NCBI RefSeq assembly: GCF_013391415.1
Contig: NZ_JACAXB010000033.1
Span: 124,001-188,000, forward strand
Length of the DNA stretch: 64,000 bases
DNA from: Aquitalea sp. LB_tupeE
GTDB lineage: Bacteria; Pseudomonadota; Gammaproteobacteria; Burkholderiales; Chromobacteriaceae
Direction of reading: 5' to 3'
A model generated the notes under the pieces. It did no database searches. It saw nothing but the letters and a program-made list of their open reading frames with translations, and was not told the DNA's origin. Shown here one piece after another: positions 9,946-17,962 of this stretch (within the stretch, counting starts at the first letter, position 1; each line of letters starts with the position of its first letter). Made by a program: the position numbers and the translations under genes.

Positions 9946-11163
9946 TTACATCCCCATCGGCGGCGGGCCGTTATGGCCGCTGCTGGTACTGGCCGTGGCA
10001 CTGGCTTCGCCCACAATCACTTGCTCGCCTGCACGCAGTCCGGCCAATACCTGGGCATGCACATTATTGTTCAGGCCAATGCTGATCTGACGCGGCTGCA
10101 CCCTGCCATCCGGCTGCAATACCCGCACCTGGTAACGGCCATCCTTGCCACGTACGCCCAACGCATTGGCCGGAATCGCCAGCACGGCATGTGCCTGTGT
10201 CAACACTACGCTGACCTGCGCCGTCATGTTGATACGCAAGCGATGGCCAGGATTGGGCACATCGAACAGACCATAATAATAAATGGCGGTCGAAGACGAG
10301 CTGCTGGAGCTGGTACTGGTGGATGTGCTGGTACTGGTGCTGTCACTGGAGTCGCTATACGACTGCGGAGCCGGGTCAATAGCACGCAAGCGCGCCTGAT
10401 AGCGCCGGTCCGGCTCGCCCAGAATGGTGAAATACACCGGCAGGCCGGGCTTGACACGTACCACATCTCCTTCCGAGATTTCTGCCTTTACCGTCACCGT
10501 GTCCAGCTGCGCCAGCTTGACCATGGTCGGGGTGGACTGACTGGCATTCACCGTCTGCCCTTCTTCCACCGGCAAGGCCACTACCACCCCATCTATCGGG
10601 GCAAGAATGCGGGTATAACCCAGATTCAGCTGGGCGGTTTTCAGGCTGATGCGCGCCTGCTGCAATTGCGCCTGCAACTGCTCGGCATCCGCGTTTGCAC
10701 CATCCAGCGTGGCTTTTGCACTATCGTAGCTTTCCTGCGAGGTGGCTTGCTGACCCAGCATTTGCTGCTGACGGGCAAAATCCTGCCGCGCTTTGAGCAA
10801 GGCCGCCAGTTTGGACTTGAGCTGGGACTGATAGCTGCTGACCGAGGCCTGGGCATCTTCCAGCGAATTTTCCTGGGTACGCGGGTCGATTTCTGCCAGC
10901 AAATCACCCTTCTTCACGCTTTGCCCCAACACCACCTTGAGGGACTTCACCTGGCCGGACACCTGGGCACCGACACTGACTTCGCGCAGCGCCTTGATGG
11001 TGCCGGTGGCCAGTACGGTATCTTCCAGATCCATATTGCTGACCGTGGCGGTCAGATAGTGATTCACAGGTGGGCGGGGATACAGCAGATAAGCGGCAGC
11101 AGCCAGCAGCAAGCCGATAACCATCAGCAGGCTGCGACGATGCGAAACGAAAAAACGGGGCAT
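9946..11163 (-). CDS. macA: periplasmic adaptor MacA
   Basis: 405 residues; membrane fusion protein of the MacAB pump. An N-terminal anchor helix (about 10-28) is followed by a lipoyl-like half (VSGQVKSLKV), a long coiled-coil hairpin (about 95-180, DAQASVSSYQ onward), the second lipoyl half (YTRILAPIDGVV) and beta-barrel and membrane-proximal domains. It is about 30 residues longer than most MacA because of a Ser/Thr tract (SDSTSTSTSTSTSSSSS) near residues 275-295, encoded around 10290-10350. It is first in the macA-macB-OMF operon and divergent from the hybrid sensor kinase, so control by that two-component system is possible but not shown. Confidence 0.93.
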   Translation of the reverse strand: MPRFFVSHRRSLLMVIGLLLAAAAYLLYPRPPVNHYLTATVSNMDLEDTVLATGTIKALREVSVGAQVSGQVKSLKVVLGQSVKKGDLLAEIDPRTQENSLEDAQASVSSYQSQLKSKLAALLKARQDFARQQQMLGQQATSQESYDSAKATLDGANADAEQLQAQLQQARISLKTAQLNLGYTRILAPIDGVVVALPVEEGQTVNASQSTPTMVKLAQLDTVTVKAEISEGDVVRVKPGLPVYFTILGEPDRRYQARLRAIDPAPQSYSDSSDSTSTSTSTSTSSSSSSSTAIYYYGLFDVPNPGHRLRINMTAQVSVVLTQAHAVLAIPANALGVRGKDGRYQVRVLQPDGRVQPRQISIGLNNNVHAQVLAGLRAGEQVIVGEASATASTSSGHNGPPPMGM

Positions 11164-11255
11164 GAAGGGACAAGTTAACTTTTTGTTTTGATACCGAAGT
11201 ATCCGGCTTTGCCCCCGCCATCGCGGTTAATGCGCTGTAAATTGATGTTAATTCC

Positions 11256-11318
11256 GGTAAAACCCGCTCTGGCGGTCAGTCAGCCAGTTCCGATAGCATT
11301 TTTGGCAAAACCCGCACT
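11256..11318 (+). repeat. direct repeat in the macA / kinase intergenic region
   Basis: GGTAAAACCCGCTCT at 11256-11270 recurs as GGCAAAACCCGCACT at 11304-11318 (13 of 15 identical), start to start 48 bases. It sits in the 245-base divergent region between macA and the sensor kinase and might be a paired regulator site. There is nothing else recognisable here. Confidence 0.4.
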
Positions 11319-11408
11319 ACAGGGTAAAGTATGGCGCACTCATGGCAGCCGCTTCCTGTTGCGCAACAGGCAGGGCCGCCCCCATACCCCATTGCATACA
11401 GGCTTCAC

Positions 11409-13811
11409 ATGCAACCGGCTCCTCGCCTTCGACATTTGCTTTTGGCCCTGACAGGCCTGTTGACCGGCCTGTTCTGTTCACTGGCCATGGCCGCCACGCC
11501 TGCTGCCCACAACTGGTTGGCCGCCCACCGCAACTGGCGGGTGGGCGTGGTACTGCAAGCCCCCTATGCCCAGATCAACCCGCGCAGCCATTTGCTGGAA
11601 GGGGCCGATGTCGAAGTGATGGTGCTGTTGGCCGGCAAAATGGATGTCAACCTGTCCTGGCGCACCTTCACCAATCAGCAAGCGCTGGACCGCGCGGTGG
11701 AAAACGATGAAGTCGATATCTCCCCCGGCATGCTGCAAACCCCGGCCAGCCTGCATCACTGGCTGTTCTCCCAACCCTACCTGCGGGTGCCGCACAAGAT
11801 TGTGGGCTTCCCGGATGGCAGCGGTAATGCGGTAGACCTGGACCGGTTGTCGCTCAGCGAACGGTTGGCACTGGATGGCAATAGCGATGCACTGCGCTTT
11901 GTGCGGCGCAACTACCCGGAACTGCCACGCGTGGAGGTTGCGAGTGACCGCACCGCGCTGCAAACCGTGCTGCAACAATATGCCGAATACGCGATTGTTG
12001 ACGAGGCACAACTGGCCACCTTGCTGAAGGAGCCGGAGTTCTCCCGCCTGGCCGTGGTGGGCGACCTGGGTTACACCCATTTGCTGCGCATTGCCGTACG
12101 GCGCGACTGGCCCGAACTGCCGCCGGTGCTGGACCGTCAGTTACAGGACATCCCCGGCATCCGCATGGAGCAGCTGTACGCGCGCTGGATGCTGCCCAGC
12201 TATCCGCGCCTGATCGACTCGCTCAGCTTCTGGCACCGCACCAGTCTGGCCTTGTTGCTGGCCGCCCTGCTGCTGGCCGGCCTGTTCGGCCACCAGCGGC
12301 GGCAACGACGCTGGGCGGAAAAGCGCCTGCTGGCGGCACGAATGGAGCTGGAAGCGCGGGATCTGGCAGAGGAATCGCTGCGCCTCACGCAGTTTTCCAT
12401 CGACAACAGCACAGTAGGCATTCTGTGGGTGAACTGGGATGGCCGCATCCAGTACGCCAACCGTGCGGTGGAAAGCATGCTGGGCTACCCCACCGAACAG
12501 CTGCTCAACCTGTCCCTGCCGGAATTACAGCCTTCGCTGGATAACAGCAGCTGGCTGGATTTATGGAACCAACTACGCAGCAGCAAGGCCTTGAGCAGCT
12601 TTGAAACCACCAGCCTGAAAGCGGACGGAGAGGTCTTGCCCGTGGGCGTCACCCTGAGCTTTCTGAAATTTGGCCGTACCGAATACCTGGTGGTGTATCT
12701 GAATGACATCACCGAACGCCAGAAAGCCCGCGCCGCACTGGAAGAAAGCGAAGCCCGCTTCAAGGGCATGGCCAGCAATGTGCCAGGCATGGTGTTCCGG
12801 CTGGAACGCCCCGCTGCCGAGCATCCGGTGCGCCTCGCCTTTGTCAGTGACGCCAGTCAGGCCATGCTGGGCTACAGCCCGCTGGACCTGGTATGCATGC
12901 CGGATGGCTGGCAGGACGTGGTGGCCAGCGAGGACCGCAGCAGCTACCAGCAAGCCTGGCAGGATGCCGCCGCGCACAACCGCAACCTGGCCTGGCAAGG
13001 CCGCATGCAGCATCACAACGGACAATTGCGCTGGGTGGACATCAAGGCCACAGTACGCTGTTTTGACGATGGCCACGTGGTGTGGGACGGCATTGTCTGG
13101 GATATCTCGGCCAACAAGCACAACGAACTGCAACTGGCGGAATCGCGAGGTTTGCTGCGCAGCCTGTCGGCCCACCTGGAATCGGTACGCGAAGAAGAAA
13201 AAGCCCGCATCGCCCGCGAAGTCCACGACGAACTGGGCCAGATTCTCACCGTGTTGCGGCTGGAAACCTCGATGTGCGAGCTGAGTTTTGGCCAGAGCGA
13301 CAGCAAACTGGCCGAACGCTTGCAGGCGATGAAAAAGCTGATCGAGCAAACCTTCCAGATCGTGCGTGACGTCGCCACTGCGCTGCGCCCGCCGGTGCTG
13401 GATGCCGGTATCGGCTCGGCCATCGAATGGCAGGCGCGCCGTTTTGAAAAGCGCAGCGGCATCCCCTGCCTGGTATCGGTGCCAGACAGCCCCATTGCCC
13501 TGAGCGATGCCCGTGCCATCGGCGTGTTCCGCATCTTGCAAGAAGCGCTCACCAATGTAATGCGCCACGCCGAGGCCAGCACAGTCAGCGTGGGACTGAC
13601 CTGTCAGCAGGACATCATCACCTTGAGCATTGCCGACGATGGCAAGGGTTTCGACCCGCAAGCCCATCGCCAGCTGCGCTCCTTTGGCCTGGTCGGCATC
13701 CGCGAACGGGTGCTGTTGCTGGGCGGCAAACTGGATATCGACAGCCAACCGGAACAGGGCTGCACCCTGACCATCCGCCTGCCGGTAGAAGAAGGAAGGG
13801 AAGTCGCATGA
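11409..13811 (+). CDS. hybrid-input sensor histidine kinase (SBP_bac_3 - TM - PAS - PAS - HisKA_3 - HATPase)
   Basis: 800 residues from the ATG at 11409. An upstream in-frame ATG at 11331 would add 26 residues ahead of what is clearly a signal peptide (LLLALTGLLTGLFCSLAMA), so I prefer 11409. A periplasmic solute-binding domain (about 30-270) is followed by one membrane helix (about 277-296), two PAS domains (about 327-440 and 465-580), a HisKA_3 dimerisation domain with phospho-acceptor His near residue 605 (REVHDELGQ), and a HATPase domain (ILQEALTNVMRHA; GLVGIRERV). It probably senses a small periplasmic ligand such as an amino acid and phosphorylates the regulator encoded immediately downstream, which overlaps it by 4 bases. 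Confidence 0.9.
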   Translation: MQPAPRLRHLLLALTGLLTGLFCSLAMAATPAAHNWLAAHRNWRVGVVLQAPYAQINPRSHLLEGADVEVMVLLAGKMDVNLSWRTFTNQQALDRAVENDEVDISPGMLQTPASLHHWLFSQPYLRVPHKIVGFPDGSGNAVDLDRLSLSERLALDGNSDALRFVRRNYPELPRVEVASDRTALQTVLQQYAEYAIVDEAQLATLLKEPEFSRLAVVGDLGYTHLLRIAVRRDWPELPPVLDRQLQDIPGIRMEQLYARWMLPSYPRLIDSLSFWHRTSLALLLAALLLAGLFGHQRRQRRWAEKRLLAARMELEARDLAEESLRLTQFSIDNSTVGILWVNWDGRIQYANRAVESMLGYPTEQLLNLSLPELQPSLDNSSWLDLWNQLRSSKALSSFETTSLKADGEVLPVGVTLSFLKFGRTEYLVVYLNDITERQKARAALEESEARFKGMASNVPGMVFRLERPAAEHPVRLAFVSDASQAMLGYSPLDLVCMPDGWQDVVASEDRSSYQQAWQDAAAHNRNLAWQGRMQHHNGQLRWVDIKATVRCFDDGHVVWDGIVWDISANKHNELQLAESRGLLRSLSAHLESVREEEKARIAREVHDELGQILTVLRLETSMCELSFGQSDSKLAERLQAMKKLIEQTFQIVRDVATALRPPVLDAGIGSAIEWQARRFEKRSGIPCLVSVPDSPIALSDARAIGVFRILQEALTNVMRHAEASTVSVGLTCQQDIITLSIADDGKGFDPQAHRQLRSFGLVGIRERVLLLGGKLDIDSQPEQGCTLTIRLPVEEGREVA

Positions 13812-14437
13812 TTCGCGTCATCATTGCCGAAGACCACAAAATCGTCCGCGAAGGCATCAAGCAACTGATTTCGCTGGCTGAAGACATCAGCGTGGTGGGT
13901 GAAGCCACCAATGGCACGCAGTTGCTGGAACAGCTGCGCCAGACCAGTGCCGACGTATTGCTGCTGGACATTTCCATGCCCGGCACCAACGGGCTGGAAA
14001 CCATTCCGCGCATCCGCGCGCTGGACAATCCACCCGCCATCCTGATGCTGTCCATGCACGACGAAGTGCAGATTGCCGCGCGCGCCCTCAAGGCCGGTGC
14101 CGCCGGTTACAGCACCAAGGACAGCGACCCGGCATTGCTGCTGACCGCCATTCGCAAGGTAGCCAGCGGCGGTCGTTACATCGACCCGCAACTGGCTGAC
14201 CGCATGGTGTTTGAAGTCGGCCTGACTGACTCGCGCCCGGCCCACACCCAGCTATCCGAACGGGAATACCAGGTATTCGAGCGTCTGGTGCACGGCACCA
14301 ACGTCAACGAAATTGCCCAGCAACTGAATATCAGCGCCAAGACCGTCAGCACCCACAAGGTGCGGCTGATGCAAAAACTGCAAGCGCATTCGGTGGCCGA
14401 CATGGTGCGCTACGCCATCGACCACAAGCTCATCTGA
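13808..14437 (+). CDS. NarL/FixJ-family response regulator
   Basis: 209 residues. The receiver domain (about 1-120) has the acidic pair at positions 8-9, phospho-acceptor Asp54 (LLLDISMPG) and Lys in STKDSD. The C-terminal LuxR-type helix-turn-helix (about 145-205) carries LSEREYQVFERL and NEIAQQLNISAKTVSTH. The ATG overlaps the kinase stop by 4 bases (ATGA), indicating translational coupling; the kinase is its obvious partner. Targets are not shown; the divergent macAB operon is a candidate. Confidence 0.95.
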   Translation: MIRVIIAEDHKIVREGIKQLISLAEDISVVGEATNGTQLLEQLRQTSADVLLLDISMPGTNGLETIPRIRALDNPPAILMLSMHDEVQIAARALKAGAAGYSTKDSDPALLLTAIRKVASGGRYIDPQLADRMVFEVGLTDSRPAHTQLSEREYQVFERLVHGTNVNEIAQQLNISAKTVSTHKVRLMQKLQAHSVADMVRYAIDHKLI

Positions 14438-14473
14438 GCGTGATGTCAGGAAAGTACAGGTAGCAGAATGTCA

Positions 14474-14497
14474 AAAAGGCAGCCATGGCTGCCTTTT
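14474..14497. terminator. bidirectional intrinsic terminator
   Basis: Perfect inverted repeat AAAAGGCAGC / GCTGCCTTTT around a CATG centre, lying between the convergent response regulator and outer-membrane protein genes. Flanking A and T tracts make it usable from both sides. Confidence 0.8.
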
Positions 14498-14517
14498 GCG
14501 TGCCCGCACTCACCTAA

Positions 14518-15195
14518 TCAGAAGGCGTAGGCAACACCTAGCTTCAATACTGGCCAGAAGTTGACCTTGTGTACATCATCGCTCAGTTTTTGTTTTTCAG
14601 CCGCTACATCAGCCTGGCAGCTTGCCGCACTGGCACCCGAGCAATTGGCACTCAGGTCCACGGTTGGTGAGCCGGTGAACATCACACCCACATCCCAGAC
14701 AAACTTAAAACCGGATTTGCTGGATGCGGTATTGCCACCACCGATTCCCAGATAGGGTGCAATGGCCTGGTACTTGACGGTGCCGTTGATGCTGCCGACA
14801 TCTGCAGCAGTGTAAGTATGGCCATTCAGGGTGTAGCTACCCTGGGTGGCATTGCCGGAAACATCAAATTTATTGCCGTTGTACACCAGGCCAGCGGAAA
14901 GACGGAAACTTCCTTCGAAAGGGAAATAGTCGGCAAATGCACCAGCATTGAACAGTTTCAGGCTGTAGCTATAGCTGACATCACCTGAGGTACGGTTGGA
15001 GACCGAATAGTTGGCACCGTACAGGCCAGCACGCAGATTCAGGCTATCCTTGTAAATAGGCGTGGCGATTTCAGCGCCCAGGCCCTGAGTACCGATATTG
15101 GCACCAAGACCAAACTCCGGAGCAGCTACGGCAGCCGTGCTGAGCAGCAGCGCGCAAGCCGCTGTACTGGCAACTACTTTAACAAGCGATTTCAT
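14518..15195 (-). CDS. small outer-membrane beta-barrel protein
   Basis: 225 residues with a clear signal peptide (cut after AAVAA), alternating amphipathic strands, glycine-rich turns and a C-terminal Phe (GVAYAF), the signature of an outer membrane barrel inserted by BAM. A loop near residues 180-200 contains two Cys (SANCSGASAASC) that could form a disulfide. It resembles OmpW/opacity-like porin-fold proteins only in general features; I cannot assign a substrate. Monocistronic, convergent with the response regulator and sharing its terminator. Confidence 0.75.
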   Translation of the reverse strand: MKSLVKVVASTAACALLLSTAAVAAPEFGLGANIGTQGLGAEIATPIYKDSLNLRAGLYGANYSVSNRTSGDVSYSYSLKLFNAGAFADYFPFEGSFRLSAGLVYNGNKFDVSGNATQGSYTLNGHTYTAADVGSINGTVKYQAIAPYLGIGGGNTASSKSGFKFVWDVGVMFTGSPTVDLSANCSGASAASCQADVAAEKQKLSDDVHKVNFWPVLKLGVAYAF

Positions 15196-15469
15196 TTCAA
15201 CATTCCCCGAGCAAATTAAAGTGAATCATACAATGCGGAATGGATAATACTTTGTCATCAAAAAAATGCAAACCCCTGCACGGGGGCAGCAGCATAAGGG
15301 TTTCCTGACAGCAAAACGGTCTGATCACACGGTCCTCTCCACTCGCTCAAATATTTTGCAGATTCTGCACGCGCATCGCGCCGCTGCGCTAAAATGCCTG
15401 CCCTGTCATTACCGCTTGCGTTGAACCTGACACGCCCATGCTTGCCACCGCCCACAAACCAAATCAATC

Positions 15470-16519
15470 ATGCGCATTCAGCAACTTCAGCAAACCCTGA
15501 GCGATCTTGGTGCTCGTCCCTGTCATATCGGCCGGATCAACCGTGCCTGGCTGCAAGGCCTGGCGCTGGATCACGGTACCCGCCACCAGCAAAGCCAGAA
15601 TTATTTCCCGCTGGCCGTGCGGCAGGGCTTGCCCGCCCTTAGCCAACAGCTGGAACAACTGGCGCACATTCACAGCCGGCACGAAGCCGGCGATGGTTCG
15701 CTGCGTCTGCTGGTGGAATTGGCGGATAGCCAGATGGTGGAAAGCGTGCTGCTGCCACGTGACGGGCTGTGTGTGTCCAGCCAGGTGGGTTGTGCCGTGG
15801 GCTGCACCTTCTGCATGACCGGCAAATCCGGCTTGTTGCGCCAACTGGGTAGCGCGGAAATTGTTGCCCAGGTGGTGCTGGCGCGACGCATCCGCCCGGT
15901 GAAAAAAGTGGTGTTCATGGGCATGGGCGAACCGGCGCACAATCTGGACAATGTGCTGGAAGCCATCGACTTTCTGGGGCGCGAAGGCAATATCGCGCAC
16001 AAAAACCTGGTGTTTTCCACAGTGGGCGACCCACGCGTATTCGAACGCCTGCCCACCATGCTGGTAAAGCCCGCGCTGGCACTGTCGCTGCACACCACGC
16101 GGGACGATTTGCGCGCCAGCCTGCTGCCTCGCGCACCGCGCATCAGCCCGGCGGAACTGGTGGATCTGGGAGAGCATTATGCCCGTGCGGTGGGCTACCC
16201 TATCCAGTATCAGTGGACGCTGCTCAAGGGCATCAACGACAGTCAGCAGGAGATGGACGCGGCCATTACCTTGCTCAAGGGCAAGTATGGCGTGCTGAAC
16301 CTGATTCCGTACAACAGCATGGAAGGCGACAGCTTCCAGCGGTCGGACGCCGAGCATATCCGGCAGATGAAGCATTATCTGCACGGCCATGGCGTGCTGA
16401 CCAAAATCCGCGATTCTGCCGGTCAGGATATCGACGGTGGCTGCGGCCAGTTACGTGCGCGTGCAGCGGATGTCATCGATACCAGCCGCTTGCGCCGTCG
16501 CCATGGTGACAGCGGCTGA
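15470..16519 (+). CDS. RlmN/Cfr-family radical SAM methyltransferase-like protein
   Basis: 349 residues. The radical SAM cluster motif is C108-x3-C112-x2-C115 (GCAVGCTFC), preceded by LCVSSQVG; the SAM-site motif is VFMGMGEP; and the C-terminal methyl-carrier Cys is Cys325 (DIDGGCGQL). These are the residues used by RlmN and Cfr to methylate adenine C2 or C8 of 23S rRNA (and tRNA). The protein is shorter than typical RlmN (about 365-385) and its N-terminal domain and cluster surroundings (CMTGKSGLLRQL) depart from the usual RlmN text, so it may be a second, specialised paralogue rather than the housekeeping enzyme. Monocistronic. Confidence 0.82.
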   Translation: MRIQQLQQTLSDLGARPCHIGRINRAWLQGLALDHGTRHQQSQNYFPLAVRQGLPALSQQLEQLAHIHSRHEAGDGSLRLLVELADSQMVESVLLPRDGLCVSSQVGCAVGCTFCMTGKSGLLRQLGSAEIVAQVVLARRIRPVKKVVFMGMGEPAHNLDNVLEAIDFLGREGNIAHKNLVFSTVGDPRVFERLPTMLVKPALALSLHTTRDDLRASLLPRAPRISPAELVDLGEHYARAVGYPIQYQWTLLKGINDSQQEMDAAITLLKGKYGVLNLIPYNSMEGDSFQRSDAEHIRQMKHYLHGHGVLTKIRDSAGQDIDGGCGQLRARAADVIDTSRLRRRHGDSG

Positions 16520-16565
16520 CAGATTTCATTGGCACGACAATTATCCTTCTTGTTAGAATGGTTAT

Positions 16566-17699
16566 TTGCCAGACAATATCCCGTCCGGTCAATCAGAACA
16601 GCAAGAAAGAACCAGCGTGCGGCTTCGTTTCGAACAATGGCGTGATTTTCTCGATATAGATGCGGACAGCGTCAACACGCTACGCGAATTTTCCAGCCTG
16701 ATTCGCCCTCATATGGACGTACTGATGGATGCGGTCTACGCCTATATCCGGGCCAATGCCGCAGCCAGTGCCACCTTCACCGACGAAGCCGCCCTGCAAC
16801 GCGCCCGCGCGCACCAGCAGCATCACTGGCTGGAGCATGTGTTTGCCGGCAATTTCAATCAGGATTATCTGGAAGCCACACTGTCCATCGGCCGTACCCA
16901 CCAGCGGCTGGGCGTGGACCTGCGCTTTTATTCCGGCGCCTATGTAGTGGTACTCAACCAGCTGGTGCAACTGCTGGATGAACTGGTGGCAGATGCCGCC
17001 ACTCGCAGCCGCTACCTCACGGCCGTCAACCGTGCAGTATTTCTGGACATGGGGCTGGCCACTTACGCCTATTACGACACCCTGCTCAATGCGCTGGAAG
17101 ACATGGCGCAGGAAGTCACCCTCAGCCTGGCCCGCGCCGGGGAATACCGTGACAACGAAACCGGCAAGCACATCACCCGCATGGGCAAGATGTGCGAGCA
17201 AATGGCACTGGCTCTGGGCAAGGACGCCACCTGGGCGCATGCGCTGCGCATGGCCAGCCCGCTGCATGATGTGGGCAAGATCGGCGTGCCGGATCGCATC
17301 TTGCTTAAACCGGGCCGACTGGATGAAGCCGAATTCCTGATCATGCGCGAACACCCGCGCATAGGCGGCACCATCATTCCGGAACATCCGGCACTGGTGA
17401 TACGCATGGCACGGCGCATTGCCCTCACCCACCACGAAAAATGGGATGGTACTGGCTATCCGGCAGGCTTGTGTGGCGAGGAAATCCCGCTGGAAGGCCG
17501 CATTGCCGCCATTTGCGACGTATACGACGCGCTGGTGTCCTCCCGCCCTTACAAACCGGCCTGGACCCAGCAAGCCGCACTGGACTACTTACAGCAAGAA
17601 AGCGGCCGTCACTTCGACCCACAACTGGTGGATACTTTCTTGCGCATCGTGCCGGAAGTCGATGCCATCCAGCTTCGTTATGCCGAAGAAACCACCTGA
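16566..17699 (+). CDS. globin-coupled sensor HD-GYP c-di-GMP phosphodiesterase
   Basis: 377 residues from a TTG start; a GTG at 16617 would remove 17 residues. Residues about 15-170 are a sensor globin of the globin-coupled-sensor type with the likely proximal His112 in IGRTHQRLGVDLRFYSGAY. Residues about 185-375 are an HD-GYP phosphodiesterase with HD at 234-235 (HDVGKIG), HH at 289-290 and GYP at 297-299 (WDGTGYP), all metal and active-site motifs intact. Expected role: cytoplasmic haem-based O2 (or NO/CO) sensing that controls hydrolysis of cyclic di-GMP to GMP. Most globin-coupled sensors carry GGDEF or chemotaxis outputs, so this output is less common. Confidence 0.88.
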   Translation: MPDNIPSGQSEQQERTSVRLRFEQWRDFLDIDADSVNTLREFSSLIRPHMDVLMDAVYAYIRANAAASATFTDEAALQRARAHQQHHWLEHVFAGNFNQDYLEATLSIGRTHQRLGVDLRFYSGAYVVVLNQLVQLLDELVADAATRSRYLTAVNRAVFLDMGLATYAYYDTLLNALEDMAQEVTLSLARAGEYRDNETGKHITRMGKMCEQMALALGKDATWAHALRMASPLHDVGKIGVPDRILLKPGRLDEAEFLIMREHPRIGGTIIPEHPALVIRMARRIALTHHEKWDGTGYPAGLCGEEIPLEGRIAAICDVYDALVSSRPYKPAWTQQAALDYLQQESGRHFDPQLVDTFLRIVPEVDAIQLRYAEETT

Positions 17700-17700
17700 G

Positions 17701-17726
17701 TCAGGATGGCCCTCAGGCCATCCTGA
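17701..17726 (+). terminator. hairpin after the HD-GYP gene
   Basis: TCAGGATGGCC (17701-17711) pairs perfectly with GGCCATCCTGA (17716-17726) across a 4-base loop, immediately after the stop codon. There is no U-tract, so it may be an mRNA 3' end stabiliser rather than a full intrinsic terminator. Confidence 0.5.
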
Positions 17727-17962
17727 ACGACCCAATCCCTTAGGATTGCTCCCATCTCTTGCCAGCCAGACCAAACAGATAACCACGCCAAAAACAACAT
17801 TCAAACTACATTCAAGTTATTGTTTTTAATTAATTAATTCAAAGCCAGCCACCTTGATTGGCATAATAGCCTGCAGCCATTTGGCTGATAGCATTTTCAA
17901 AATTCAAGCCAGCCCGCCCCATCACTAGACTGAGGACCCCTTCAACCCTCAGGATTTTCGTG

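Noticed and set aside
10290-10350. Possible tandem DNA repeat or CRISPR-like array
   Set aside because: It is the coding of a Ser/Thr tract inside macA; there are no spacers and the frame is intact.
9520-11178. 552-codon open frame on the plus strand
   Set aside because: Antisense to macA and macB; His/Gln-rich shadow translation.
15258-15467. 69-codon frame on the minus strand between the barrel protein and the radical SAM gene
   Set aside because: No ribosome site, odd composition, and it covers the likely promoter region of the radical SAM gene.
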